A stretch of DNA of 32,956 bases from positions 1-32,956 of the forward strand of contig JANYDO010000121.1 of assembly GCA_025363605.1 (NCBI GenBank), in the 5' to 3' direction. The notes under the pieces are model-generated. The model did no database searches, was not told the DNA's origin, and saw only the letters and a program-made list of their open reading frames with translations. The position numbers were made by a program, and so were the translations under genes. This DNA comes from Candidatus Kapaibacterium sp. (GTDB lineage: Bacteria; Bacteroidota; Ignavibacteria; Kapaibacteriales; UBA4661). Positions 25,610 to 32,956 of the stretch are shown here, one piece after another. The first letter of the stretch is position 1, and each line of letters opens with the position of its first letter.

Positions 25610-26557
25610 TTAGACTTTATCAATAAAGATAAGCACAAATATTCCAACAAGATACAAGTACGATGACAGCAACACTTTTCGTGCGTTCACCACGCTGACA
25701 TTACGCAAAAGTTGGAGTGAGAAATAGAGAAAAATAGCACAGAGAATGGAAGCGCCCGCAAGATACACCATTCCCGTTTCTCGCACAAATGTTAATGCAA
25801 GCGTACACGGGATGAGGAGTACAATGTACAAAACCGTTTGCAAAGCCAAGCGTTTGCCCGTTTCATCATGCACGGCAAGCATTTCATAACCGCCGCGCTC
25901 GTAGTCTTGCTTGTACATCCAAGAGAGTGCAAGGAAATGAGGCATTTGCCAGAAGAACATGAGTGCAAAGAACATCAACCCGCCAAGCCCGACCGAACCT
26001 GTTGCCGCTGTCCAGCCACCAAGCGCCGGAATTGCTCCCGGAAATCCACCAACGATAAGTGAAAGTGTTGTTCTACGCTTGAGCGGCGTGTATATGTTCA
26101 CATACAAAACAAAGGTCAGCACTGCCAGCGCGACAGTCAGCATATTCACAAACGACAAGGCAAGAACACCGAACGCACCAAGCGCCAAACCGAAACCAAG
26201 CGCTATTTTGGGAGCAATTATCCCCGCAGGTATCGGGCGAAGCATTGTCCGCTTCATCAGTTTGTCAAAATCGCGTTCGATGAAATTATTCAGCACACAG
26301 CTACCCGCCGAAACCATTGCCGTACCGAGCATTGCGAGAAAAAAGTTCACAACGTTTTCAGCAACGGCAAAGTGTTCTGTTGCTCTTGGAACGCCCAAAT
26401 AATATCCGGCGGCAGCGCTCAAAACGACCATGCGTGTAATACCGGGCTTCGTCATTTCGTAGTACGAAGCTACTGTTGACAATAACCCAACTCGCACAGA
26501 CTTTTCAGCAGGCATTTTCTTTTCGGATAGTATCAATTCTGTTTGAAGCGTTTCCAT
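25610..26557 (-). CDS. ctaB: Heme O synthase (protoheme IX farnesyltransferase)
   Basis: A UbiA-superfamily prenyltransferase that makes heme O, the precursor of heme A for this oxidase. From ATG 26557 the length is 315 residues with about nine helices. The first prenyl-binding motif is NNFIERDFDKLMKRT. The second region has MYKQDYERGGYEMLAVHD. KPGITRMVVLSAAAGYYLG opens the first helix as usual. A longer frame from a TTG at 26629 would include one arm of the upstream hairpin and is not preferred. It sits between oxidase subunits I and III. Heme A synthase (ctaA) is not in the window. Confidence 0.95.
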   Translation of the reverse strand: METLQTELILSEKKMPAEKSVRVGLLSTVASYYEMTKPGITRMVVLSAAAGYYLGVPRATEHFAVAENVVNFFLAMLGTAMVSAGSCVLNNFIERDFDKLMKRTMLRPIPAGIIAPKIALGFGLALGAFGVLALSFVNMLTVALAVLTFVLYVNIYTPLKRRTTLSLIVGGFPGAIPALGGWTAATGSVGLGGLMFFALMFFWQMPHFLALSWMYKQDYERGGYEMLAVHDETGKRLALQTVLYIVLLIPCTLALTFVRETGMVYLAGASILCAIFLYFSLQLLRNVSVVNARKVLLSSYLYLVGIFVLIFIDKV

Positions 26558-26628
26558 GAAGTTCAAGGGAGAAATACAACAAAGCCAATACAAGTGTAAA
26601 TACAGATGCTTTTTCCTATCAGACAGCA

Positions 26629-26677
26629 AATTCCCAAACAGGAGATGTACTCTAATGAGTTATCCTGCTTGGGAATT
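26629..26677 (-). terminator. Strong hairpin between coxA and ctaB
   Basis: Two 15-nt arms (26629-26643 and 26663-26677) pair fully on the - strand RNA, with one G-U pair; on the + strand that pair would be an A-C mismatch. The 19-nt loop can add a 4-bp inner stem (ACTC with GAGT). No U-run follows on the - strand. It may be an attenuator, a processing site, or a stabiliser of the coxB-coxA mRNA 3' end. Confidence 0.6.
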
Positions 26678-26690
26678 ACTTCTTTTATCA

Positions 26691-28529
26691 TTAGTGCTTT
26701 TCTGCGATAGTTGTTTCCTGCTCTACGTGAGCAGGGCGAATCCACTGTGGTAGATAATCGCGTTTAGATTCGGGCGAGGCAAATTCGTAAGGACCACGAT
26801 AGACAGTGATGTCACGGTCGAAATTGCCGTGTCCCGGATGCGAAGGAGCAGCCCACTCAAGAGTGTTTGCACGCCAAGGATTGCGTGGCGCTTTGCGACC
26901 AAACTTCAAACTCCAGAGAAGATTGAAAATAAGGATAAGCTGCGAAAAGCCCATCGCAATAGCAAAAATCGTAATAAACTGGTTAATCGGCTGGAAAGGC
27001 TTCAGGAACTCGTACACATATGGATCGTAAATACGACGCATATGACCACCGACACCAATCATATGCATCGGGAAGAAGCAGAGATTGAAGGTGATGAATG
27101 TAAGGAAGAAATGGAATTTGCCAAGTGTTTCATTATACATTTTGCCGAACATTTTCGGATACCAATAGTACACACCAGCAAAGATGCCGAAGAGCGCTCC
27201 ACCAAAGAGAACATAGTGGATGTGCGCAACGATAAAGTAGGTGTCGTGGATATACACATCTATCGGACCAACGGCCATAAATACACCGCTCAGACCGCCG
27301 CAAACAAACGTTGAGATAAAGCCTAGCGCGTTCAAGTTTGCTGATGTGAAATGAATATTTCCTTTCCAAATCGTACCGAGCCAATTAAAAATTTTGATAG
27401 ACGACGGCACGGCAATAACAATCGTGGAAAGCATAAACGTAGTACCCAAAAGCGGACTCATACCCGAAAGGAACATATGATGTCCCCACACGACAAAGCC
27501 CAAGAAGGCAATCGCCATAATAGCAAAAACCATCGCTTTATAGCCAAAAATTGCTTTACGAGCAAACGTTGCCAAAACGTCAGAGACAACGCCCATTACC
27601 GGCAAAATCATGATATACACAGCAGGGTGCGAGTAGAACCAGAAAAGGTGCTGCCAGAGTACCGGCTGACCACCACCACCCGCGCCAACGTTTGCACCAC
27701 TTGGATACAAGCCGCCATTGGGCGTAAGGAGATTCTCAGGAATAAAAATACCAGCGTGAAATACTTGGTCAACAAACAACAATGACATAGCAGAAGCAAG
27801 TACGGGCGTACCCAAAACTTGCAGCACAGAAGTAATAAACAGCGCCCAGACGGTAAGCGGCATATCGAACATTCTCATACCTTTAGCACGCTTATTGAGC
27901 GTGGTGGCAAGGTAATTCATCCCACCCAAAATAGACGAAAAGCCTACCAAAAAGACACCAATAACCCAAAGCATATGCCCTGTTCCCGACGCACTCAGTG
28001 GAGGATAGTTTGTCCAACCCGCTGCTGCCGTACCACCTTCGACGAAGAAGCCTGACATAATAGTCAGACCGGCAACCGGCACAAGCCAGAAAGAAATCAT
28101 GTTAATTGTTGGCATCGCCATATCGTCGGTGCCAATCATAAGGGGGATACAGAAGTTTGCGAATGCCCCCGTCGCCATCGGAATAATCACAAAGAAAATC
28201 ATAACCGTAGCGTGCATCGTCACAAGCTGCGTATAAAAACCGGGCTGCACCGCACCATTGGAAACAAGAGTATCCGGCAACCATTTTCCGACAAGTGGAA
28301 TTGGTTCGCCCGGATAAGCAAGCTGCCAGCGAATGAAAAGAGCAAAAGCGCCACCGACCAACAGGAAAAACATGGAGGTCGTTAAGAACTGCTTTGCAAT
28401 CGTTTTGTGGTCAGTAGAAAAAATATACTTGCGAATGAACGACACGCTGTGATGTGCGTGGTCGTGCGCATGGCTTTCGTCGTGTGTGGCGACGTGAGCG
28501 TGGTCATGCTGTGTTGCAACTGCTGCCAT
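26691..28529 (-). CDS. coxA: Cytochrome c oxidase subunit I, A2 type
   Basis: The catalytic heme-copper subunit, 612 residues from ATG 28529 (an upstream TTG is unlikely). Low-spin heme ligands are His106 and His438, the high-spin heme ligand is His436, and CuB ligands are His301, His350 and His351, with Tyr305 as the His-Tyr crosslink partner. The helix-VI sequence is FYSHPAVYI: Tyr299-Ser300 replaces the glutamate of A1 enzymes, marking the A2 subclass known from the Rhodothermus marinus caa3 oxidase. The first 30 residues are histidine rich (HDHAH, HAHDHAHH). It lies 72 nt after the subunit II stop. Confidence 0.97.
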   Translation of the reverse strand: MAAVATQHDHAHVATHDESHAHDHAHHSVSFIRKYIFSTDHKTIAKQFLTTSMFFLLVGGAFALFIRWQLAYPGEPIPLVGKWLPDTLVSNGAVQPGFYTQLVTMHATVMIFFVIIPMATGAFANFCIPLMIGTDDMAMPTINMISFWLVPVAGLTIMSGFFVEGGTAAAGWTNYPPLSASGTGHMLWVIGVFLVGFSSILGGMNYLATTLNKRAKGMRMFDMPLTVWALFITSVLQVLGTPVLASAMSLLFVDQVFHAGIFIPENLLTPNGGLYPSGANVGAGGGGQPVLWQHLFWFYSHPAVYIMILPVMGVVSDVLATFARKAIFGYKAMVFAIMAIAFLGFVVWGHHMFLSGMSPLLGTTFMLSTIVIAVPSSIKIFNWLGTIWKGNIHFTSANLNALGFISTFVCGGLSGVFMAVGPIDVYIHDTYFIVAHIHYVLFGGALFGIFAGVYYWYPKMFGKMYNETLGKFHFFLTFITFNLCFFPMHMIGVGGHMRRIYDPYVYEFLKPFQPINQFITIFAIAMGFSQLILIFNLLWSLKFGRKAPRNPWRANTLEWAAPSHPGHGNFDRDITVYRGPYEFASPESKRDYLPQWIRPAHVEQETTIAEKH

Positions 28530-28601
28530 AGCGTTCACCGTAAAAATTGAGTTGTGAAAATTTCTGTTTGATTCCAAAAATACCGTCTGGGCGACTACCT
28601 T

Positions 28602-29450
28602 TTAGTGGGAGCTACCATGATGCTCGCCTTCGGGCGCAGCAGCCTCTGCCGGAGGCGGAGCTACGGGCTGGGGATTAGCAGCTTCGGCGGCTAAGACAGC
28701 CTTTTTCGCGGTAATCTTCCCATCCATCCATTTTGCAAAATCCGCATCAGATTGCATATTCAGCACAGCCCGCATTGCATAGTGACCGCTTCCGCAAAGT
28801 TCTGCACAAGCAAGTTCATATTTGCCGGATTTCGTACCGTTATGCCAGACTTCAATCCACGAACCCGGCACAGCATCTTGCTTAATACGGAAGTTCGGGA
28901 GAAAATAGCTGTGCAAGACATCTACGGAGGAAAGGTGAACAACAACATTTTTGTTGATTGGGAGATTGAACTCGCCTGTCATTACAATGTCATCTTTACC
29001 ATGTGCGTCCGTGGGGTCAATACCGAAGAGGTTTTGTGCGGAGCGATAACGAGCATGGCGTTTACCCAAGATACCATCGGCACCCGGATAGCGAACGTGC
29101 CAGTTAAATGCCTGACCAACAACGTCAATTTCCATATCCGGTGTCGGGATGCGTGACGAATACTTCATCACTTTCCACATTTCGTCGCTGTACAAACCCA
29201 AGCCGGCGAAAAGAACCGTCGGCGCAAGCGTCCAGACAAATTCGACAACGTTGTTACCATGATAGTAAATGGATTTGTGTCCCGGACGATTGCGATAGCG
29301 AAAAATAAAAGTTACCAAAGTAATCTGTACGAGCAAGAAAATAGCGACGGACAGCCAATACACAAGACGAAAGAGATCGTCGTGCGCTTCGCTATACGTG
29401 CTGATTCCCGGCGGGAAATACGTTAGCATATTCCACGAAAAATCAAACAT
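28602..29450 (-). CDS. coxB: Cytochrome c oxidase subunit II (CuA)
   Basis: A 282-residue protein with two membrane helices (about 28-50 and 68-88) and a periplasmic cupredoxin domain. CuA ligands are His180, Cys215, Glu217, Cys219, His223 and Met226 (motifs VDVLHSYFLP and CAELCGSGHYAM). Unlike classical caa3 subunit II there is no fused cytochrome c domain. The tail is Pro and Ala rich and ends in EGEHHGSSH. The heme protein is instead encoded just upstream as a separate gene. No signal cleavage site or lipobox is evident. Confidence 0.96.
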   Translation of the reverse strand: MFDFSWNMLTYFPPGISTYSEAHDDLFRLVYWLSVAIFLLVQITLVTFIFRYRNRPGHKSIYYHGNNVVEFVWTLAPTVLFAGLGLYSDEMWKVMKYSSRIPTPDMEIDVVGQAFNWHVRYPGADGILGKRHARYRSAQNLFGIDPTDAHGKDDIVMTGEFNLPINKNVVVHLSSVDVLHSYFLPNFRIKQDAVPGSWIEVWHNGTKSGKYELACAELCGSGHYAMRAVLNMQSDADFAKWMDGKITAKKAVLAAEAANPQPVAPPPAEAAAPEGEHHGSSH

Positions 29451-29541
29451 AAATGCTCCACAAAAACAAAGTGAAAGTAATAGTTATATCTAAAACCTAC
29501 GTGGTGAGTACGTAAAAAAAAAACCAGAGCCTCAGCCGATA

Positions 29542-30096
29542 TTACAGCGGCTTCAAAAGCTCTGCTTCAGAAAATGCACCCGGACGGGCAAGCGTTTTAG
29601 AACGGACATCGGCAACGTCTTTCGGGTCAATCGCAGGAGCGTTATTACCCCAGCTAGAACGCACGGTCGTCAGAACGTCAGCAATTTCTTGGTCAGAAAG
29701 CGCATCTTTCCAAGGGGTCATTACGCCATTATAATCTTTCCCTACACGCTGAATTTTTCCTTGATAGCCGTGGAGTACAATGCGAATCGGAATCGTAACA
29801 TCAGCATTTTGAGCAAATTCAGAACCGGCAAGCGGCGGATAAATACCCGGCAATCCCTTGCCGTTTCCTTGATGGCAAGCAGCACACTTTTGATTGAATA
29901 CGCCTGCACCCGGACCTTTTGCTGCATCCGGATTAGCACTTGCAGCATCGGCAGCCTTCGCTGAATACGGCTCTTTCCATGTCGGATCATCTTTATAGCT
30001 TGTAAAAAAGCCGGACATATTCGATACAAAGATGAAACCAATGCAAACCGCAACGAACACTATCGTTATGCGCATAAAGGGAAACAAATGGTTCAT
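29542..30096 (-). CDS. Membrane-anchored monoheme cytochrome c, probable oxidase partner
   Basis: A 184-residue protein with one N-terminal helix (about 9-27) and a class-I cytochrome c domain. The heme site is CAACH at 71-75, and Met126 in YNGVMTPW is the probable sixth ligand. A spacer rich in Ala, Asp and Lys joins anchor and domain, allowing reach. It is the first gene of the oxidase-ACIII run. Its position before coxB suggests it is the electron carrier between ACIII and CuA, replacing the cytochrome domain that caa3 enzymes have on subunit II. A site GAGG lies 9 nt before the ATG. Confidence 0.92.
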   Translation of the reverse strand: MNHLFPFMRITIVFVAVCIGFIFVSNMSGFFTSYKDDPTWKEPYSAKAADAASANPDAAKGPGAGVFNQKCAACHQGNGKGLPGIYPPLAGSEFAQNADVTIPIRIVLHGYQGKIQRVGKDYNGVMTPWKDALSDQEIADVLTTVRSSWGNNAPAIDPKDVADVRSKTLARPGAFSEAELLKPL

Positions 30097-30123
30097 ATCC
30101 CAAACCTCAATTACTGTATGAAA

Positions 30124-30137
30124 AATATTATAATATT
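30124..30137. other. AT-rich perfect palindrome in the operon leader
   Basis: AATATTATAATATT is self-complementary and lies 28 nt before the cytochrome c gene start. It could be a regulator site or simply part of the AT-rich promoter zone. Confidence 0.3.
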
Positions 30138-30174
30138 ATTATCGGATTATCGTCGAATATAAGAACAGCCAAAC

Positions 30175-30182
30175 CAAAAATA
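30175..30182 (-). promoter_or_regulatory. Candidate -7 element for the respiratory operon
   Basis: On the - strand TATTTTTG matches the Bacteroidota TAnnTTTG element. It lies about 80 nt before the cytochrome c start, downstream of the nuoB hairpin. No clear -33 box is found. Confidence 0.25.
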
Positions 30183-30313
30183 TCATTGAGCAAAGCACTG
30201 GTTCTGCTGCTTCAGACTATGTTTGTACTCTTCCACTTCACAAGGTGTTGGCAAAATGCAAAAACAGATTGCAATGTTACAGAAAAGTTGCATCAGAACA
30301 AATGCAATTTTGC

Positions 30314-30333
30314 AAAACCAAACACTTGGTTTT
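30314..30333 (-). terminator. Short hairpin after nuoB, possible weak terminator
   Basis: A perfect 8-bp stem AAAACCAA/TTGGTTTT with a 4-nt loop lies 20 nt after the nuoB stop on the - strand, with TTTTGC following. It is AT rich and may only partly stop the transcript. Confidence 0.45.
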
Positions 30334-30352
30334 ACACACGAGCATTGAGTAA

Positions 30353-30880
30353 TTACGCCATTTCCAGCGAAGTCATTGTAGGTAAAGTCGTTGGAGAAGC
30401 ATCAATAATAATTGGCTTCGAGCGGTCAATTTTTTCTTGAATGGTAATAAGCCCTTTCAGCAGTGCCTCTGGGCGCGGCGGACAACCGCCAATATACACA
30501 TCTACGGGCAAAAACTGGTCTATACCCTGCACAACGGGGTAGCTACGAAACATTCCACCTGTCGAAGTGCAGACCCCCATAGCGATTACCCATTTCGGGT
30601 CAGCCATTTGGTCGTAGATTTTACGGACAACCCACGACATTTTGTACGTTACTGTTCCTGCGACAATCATCAAGTCAGCTTGTCGGGGCGAAAAGCGAAA
30701 AACTTCCGAACCGAAGCGCGAACCGTCCGTGCGAGGTCCGGCAAATGCCATCATCTCAATAGCACAGCAGGAAATTCCAAGCGGCATAGGCCAGACAGAA
30801 TTGCGCTGCGCCCACTTTGCAACAGCCTCGACGGTTGTCAAGACAAAGCCGTCACGCTCAAGTGTTTCGTTTAGTCCCAT
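30353..30880 (-). CDS. nuoB: NADH-quinone oxidoreductase subunit B
   Basis: NuoB holds the N2 [4Fe-4S] cluster that hands electrons to quinone in complex I. From ATG 30880 it has 175 residues. The four cluster cysteines are C38 and C39 ([10 protein letters not shown]), C104 (GVCTSTGG) and C133 (GGCPPRPEA). The frame is open further upstream, but that part overlaps nuoA and has no similarity. The start overlaps the nuoA stop by 10 nt (ATGGGACTAA), so translation is coupled. nuoC and nuoD do not follow; the next gene is a cytochrome c. Confidence 0.97.
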   Translation of the reverse strand: MGLNETLERDGFVLTTVEAVAKWAQRNSVWPMPLGISCCAIEMMAFAGPRTDGSRFGSEVFRFSPRQADLMIVAGTVTYKMSWVVRKIYDQMADPKWVIAMGVCTSTGGMFRSYPVVQGIDQFLPVDVYIGGCPPRPEALLKGLITIQEKIDRSKPIIIDASPTTLPTMTSLEMA

Positions 30881-31227
30881 TCTAAAGCTCCTTTTTTGAC
30901 GACATAGATGAATCCGGCGAAAAGCAAGACCATAAACAATATCATTGCTATCAATGCTTGACCGCCGAGCTGTTTGAATTGTACCGCCCACGGGTACATG
31001 AAGACAATTTCGATATCGAAGAGGATAAAGAGAATCGCAACAAGATAAAATTTTACCGTGTGGCGCTCTTTGATGGAAGATATAGGCTCCATGCCACTTT
31101 CGTAAGCGCTGGCTTTCTCTACGTTTGCGCGGCGTGGTCCGAGCCATTCGTGCAACTTCACCATCACAATACCAAACACTGCGCCGACGATGATAGTTCC
31201 AAAAATCGGGATGTAGGTTTCGAGCAT
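30871..31227 (-). CDS. nuoA: NADH-quinone oxidoreductase subunit A
   Basis: A 118-residue, three-helix membrane subunit of complex I. It shows [16 protein letters not shown] in helix 1, the conserved loop with ESGMEPI, and [22 protein letters not shown] in helix 2, the latter carrying the acidic residues typical of NuoA. The ATG at 31227 is preceded by an AGGA site. It overlaps nuoB by 10 nt. Confidence 0.96.
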   Translation of the reverse strand: MLETYIPIFGTIIVGAVFGIVMVKLHEWLGPRRANVEKASAYESGMEPISSIKERHTVKFYLVAILFILFDIEIVFMYPWAVQFKQLGGQALIAMILFMVLLFAGFIYVVKKGALEWD

Positions 31228-31466
31228 AACTATTCCTGCTTTTGTAGCATTAACGTATTAAAAATACCCGTCGTATTCGTAAGTCTAAGTCTAGCCTTGG
31301 GTAGGCAAGATGAATGATGCAGCATAAATTGCGGTGTTCACAATCGCACCACAAAATACTCAACCAACACGGAACTGCAAAGCACGTTTTTGAATTTTCC
31401 ACATTTTACCGTTTTTTTGCCCTACGGAGTTTTTGACCTGAAGAGTAATCTTCCGCTTCCTACTCC
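31228..31466. other. Non-coding gap right of nuoA
   Basis: This 239-nt gap must hold the nuoA promoter and the 3' region of the T9SS gene. I see no strong hairpin with a T-run and no clear promoter box. Confidence 0.5.
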
Positions 31467-32956
31467 CTACCGCCCCACCACCAAACGCTGCATACTCTTA
31501 CCACTTGCCGATTCCAGCACAAGAAAATACACACCTGCCGGAAGGTCAGATGTTTGAATCAAAGCGGTATGCTCGCCTGCTGTTTGCGCCTCTTGAACAC
31601 ATACCCGCACAGAGCGACCCAGAATGTCGAAAAGCTCTAAGCGCACACGGCAGGGAGTGGGAAGGAGATATGACGCAATGGCTATACCATTTGTAGGGTT
31701 AGGATGTACAGATAAAAGTGGTGCATTAGGAAGGGATTCTTGGGCACGAGCAACAGAAGTAGTTAGCGGTCGGGTGTATGCTTTGAAAGCAGCAAGACCG
31801 CTACCACCTGCATAGACAACGTTGTTGTGAACCAGAAGAGTATTGATTTCGGATACATATCCCATAGTTGTATCTGCTTGCCATATCTTTTTTGTACCGT
31901 CCTGCATATCAAAGGCTATGGGACGATCATAATTAGAGGAATACAGAACGGTATTGTCTATCGCAAAGGTATTACCGCGGGCATAGAGAGTATCTTGAAA
32001 GTTTTGCTCATTTCGTCTGGTGGTCACTATTGTATCAATAAATGGCAGTGCGGTTTGCAGTTTGCCTGTGATAATATCAAGCGCGGCGACTCCTGTATAT
32101 CTAGATGGGCGAAGATCAAGAAGACCTGAAATTAATACACTATTAGACTGAAAACTAATTTTTCTTACAAAAGAAGGATAACAATTCTCCTCAATTAACC
32201 CTTCTCCACATGAAGGCGGTGATAGATTGAAGAGATTTGCGCTCCAATTACTAACTGTTAAGCTATCAATCTGAATGGCTGCAAGACAAAAGCGAGGTTC
32301 ACTAAAATTCTGAGGATATTTGGGTGTCCGTATACCGGAAAACGCACCGCCTACATATAATATTCGATCCTTAACTGCAAGAGCACGATAATATCCGATT
32401 CCGGATTCAATTGCCCACAGATACCGTGGCGTTTGAGTAAAAATTGATGTATCACGGACATAAATGAGTACCCCTGTGGCAGCATCAAGTTGATAAATAA
32501 AACCTGCTCCACCAACAAATAACCTGTTACTGTCTAAAGCGAATGACAATATCTGTGTACCGTTTCTGAATGGCGAAGCAAAGGATTCTACTATTTTTCC
32601 ATCGGCAACGTCAAATGCAGCAAGAGATTCACGTGAGCGACCACTCATAACAGAAAATTTTCCACCAACATAGAGACGGGTTGGTGTCAAATGGAGGGCA
32701 TCCACTGAGACAGAAGATTTGTCTCCTTCTGTCGGATTCCACGGTAATATCTCGCCTGTTTTGCAGTCAAGCGCAGCCAGACCTTCGCGTTGAATATAGG
32801 GAATGCCACAAAGAGAAAAACCGCCCCCAACAAACAACCGTTTGTTGACAAAACTGAGACATCGAGCACCTCCGTTGGTATATGGCACCCAATCAGTGAG
32901 TTTGCCGCTCGGTAAGTGAAGAGAAGCAAGACCAAATCGTTTTATTTTATTTATTG
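31467..32956 (-). CDS. T9SS-secreted beta-propeller protein, cut by the right edge
   Basis: The frame runs without a stop to the window edge, so the start lies outside; the GTG at 32888 is internal because the repeat pattern continues before it (GLASLHLPSGKLTDWVPY). Repeats of about 50 residues contain RLFVGGGFS, RLYVGGKFS, ILYVGGAFS or LAALDCKTGEI and LAAFDVADGKI, typical of propeller blades. The last 79 residues form a type A T9SS C-terminal sorting domain: HPNPTNG, then LELFDILGRSV, then LPAGVYFLVLES and a basic end. It should be exported by the Sec system and then by T9SS to the cell surface. The ligand or role is unknown. Repeats resemble those of other Bacteroidota surface proteins. Confidence 0.9.
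   Translation of the reverse strand, partial: INKIKRFGLASLHLPSGKLTDWVPYTNGGARCLSFVNKRLFVGGGFSLCGIPYIQREGLAALDCKTGEILPWNPTEGDKSSVSVDALHLTPTRLYVGGKFSVMSGRSRESLAAFDVADGKIVESFASPFRNGTQILSFALDSNRLFVGGAGFIYQLDAATGVLIYVRDTSIFTQTPRYLWAIESGIGYYRALAVKDRILYVGGAFSGIRTPKYPQNFSEPRFCLAAIQIDSLTVSNWSANLFNLSPPSCGEGLIEENCYPSFVRKISFQSNSVLISGLLDLRPSRYTGVAALDIITGKLQTALPFIDTIVTTRRNEQNFQDTLYARGNTFAIDNTVLYSSNYDRPIAFDMQDGTKKIWQADTTMGYVSEINTLLVHNNVVYAGGSGLAAFKAYTRPLTTSVARAQESLPNAPLLSVHPNPTNGIAIASYLLPTPCRVRLELFDILGRSVRVCVQEAQTAGEHTALIQTSDLPAGVYFLVLESASGKSMQRLVVGR

Noticed and set aside
1-32956. CRISPR arrays, insertion sequences, tRNA or rRNA genes
   Set aside because: No regularly spaced repeats, transposase motifs, or tRNA and rRNA signatures were recognised on reading.

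Overview
The window looks like a chromosomal piece of an aerobic, moderate-GC bacterium of the Bacteroidota/Chlorobi (FCB) lineage. Three things point there: a cell-surface beta-propeller protein ending in a type IX secretion (T9SS) sorting domain, an alternative complex III (ActABCDEF) next to an A2-type (Rhodothermus-like) cytochrome oxidase, and mostly weak Shine-Dalgarno sites. Ignavibacteria, Kapabacteria or Rhodothermia-like groups all fit. The exact taxon cannot be decided from the sequence alone. No rRNA, tRNA, CRISPR array or insertion sequence was seen.

Left part (1-11940, mostly + strand). A decayed toxin-antitoxin relic (frameshifted DUF433 antitoxin plus a PIN-toxin-like tail) and a small helix-turn-helix protein lead into leuC. 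The leucine genes leuC, leuD and leuB lie on one strand but are interleaved with other genes. A PPP-family phosphatase starts 6 nt after leuC, followed by an exported S9 peptidase. A leftward hicB-hicA module comes next, and between leuD and leuB sits a three-gene efflux cassette (HlyD adaptor, MacB-type permease, TolC-like channel). A palindromic dispersed-type repeat pair lies between adaptor and permease. A strong bidirectional terminator closes leuB.

Middle part (11941-16040). A V4R/heme-NO-binding-like small protein and a LolD-type ABC ATPase run leftward. A small outer-membrane-barrel-like protein and a PaaG-like crotonase run rightward, and recX runs leftward.

Right part (16041-31230, all - strand) is a respiratory block, read right to left. 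It starts with nuoA-nuoB, then a membrane-anchored monoheme cytochrome c, oxidase subunits II and I, heme O synthase ctaB, and oxidase subunits III and IV. A small CPNC membrane protein of unknown function follows, then actA, actB, actC, actD, actE and actF, ending in a terminator. Electrons would pass from menaquinol through ACIII (Fe-S clusters of ActB, hemes of ActA and ActE) to the anchored cytochrome c and then to CuA of subunit II and the heme-copper centre of subunit I. The oxidase has a Tyr-Ser motif in place of the usual helix-VI glutamate. Several subunits carry histidine-rich tails. The window ends inside the T9SS propeller gene, which is cut by the right edge.

No wholly new multi-gene system is evident. 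The most useful leads are the conserved-looking CPNC protein between the oxidase and ACIII genes, the strong hairpin between coxA and ctaB, the palindromic repeat pair, the V4R-like orphan, and the toxin-antitoxin relic.
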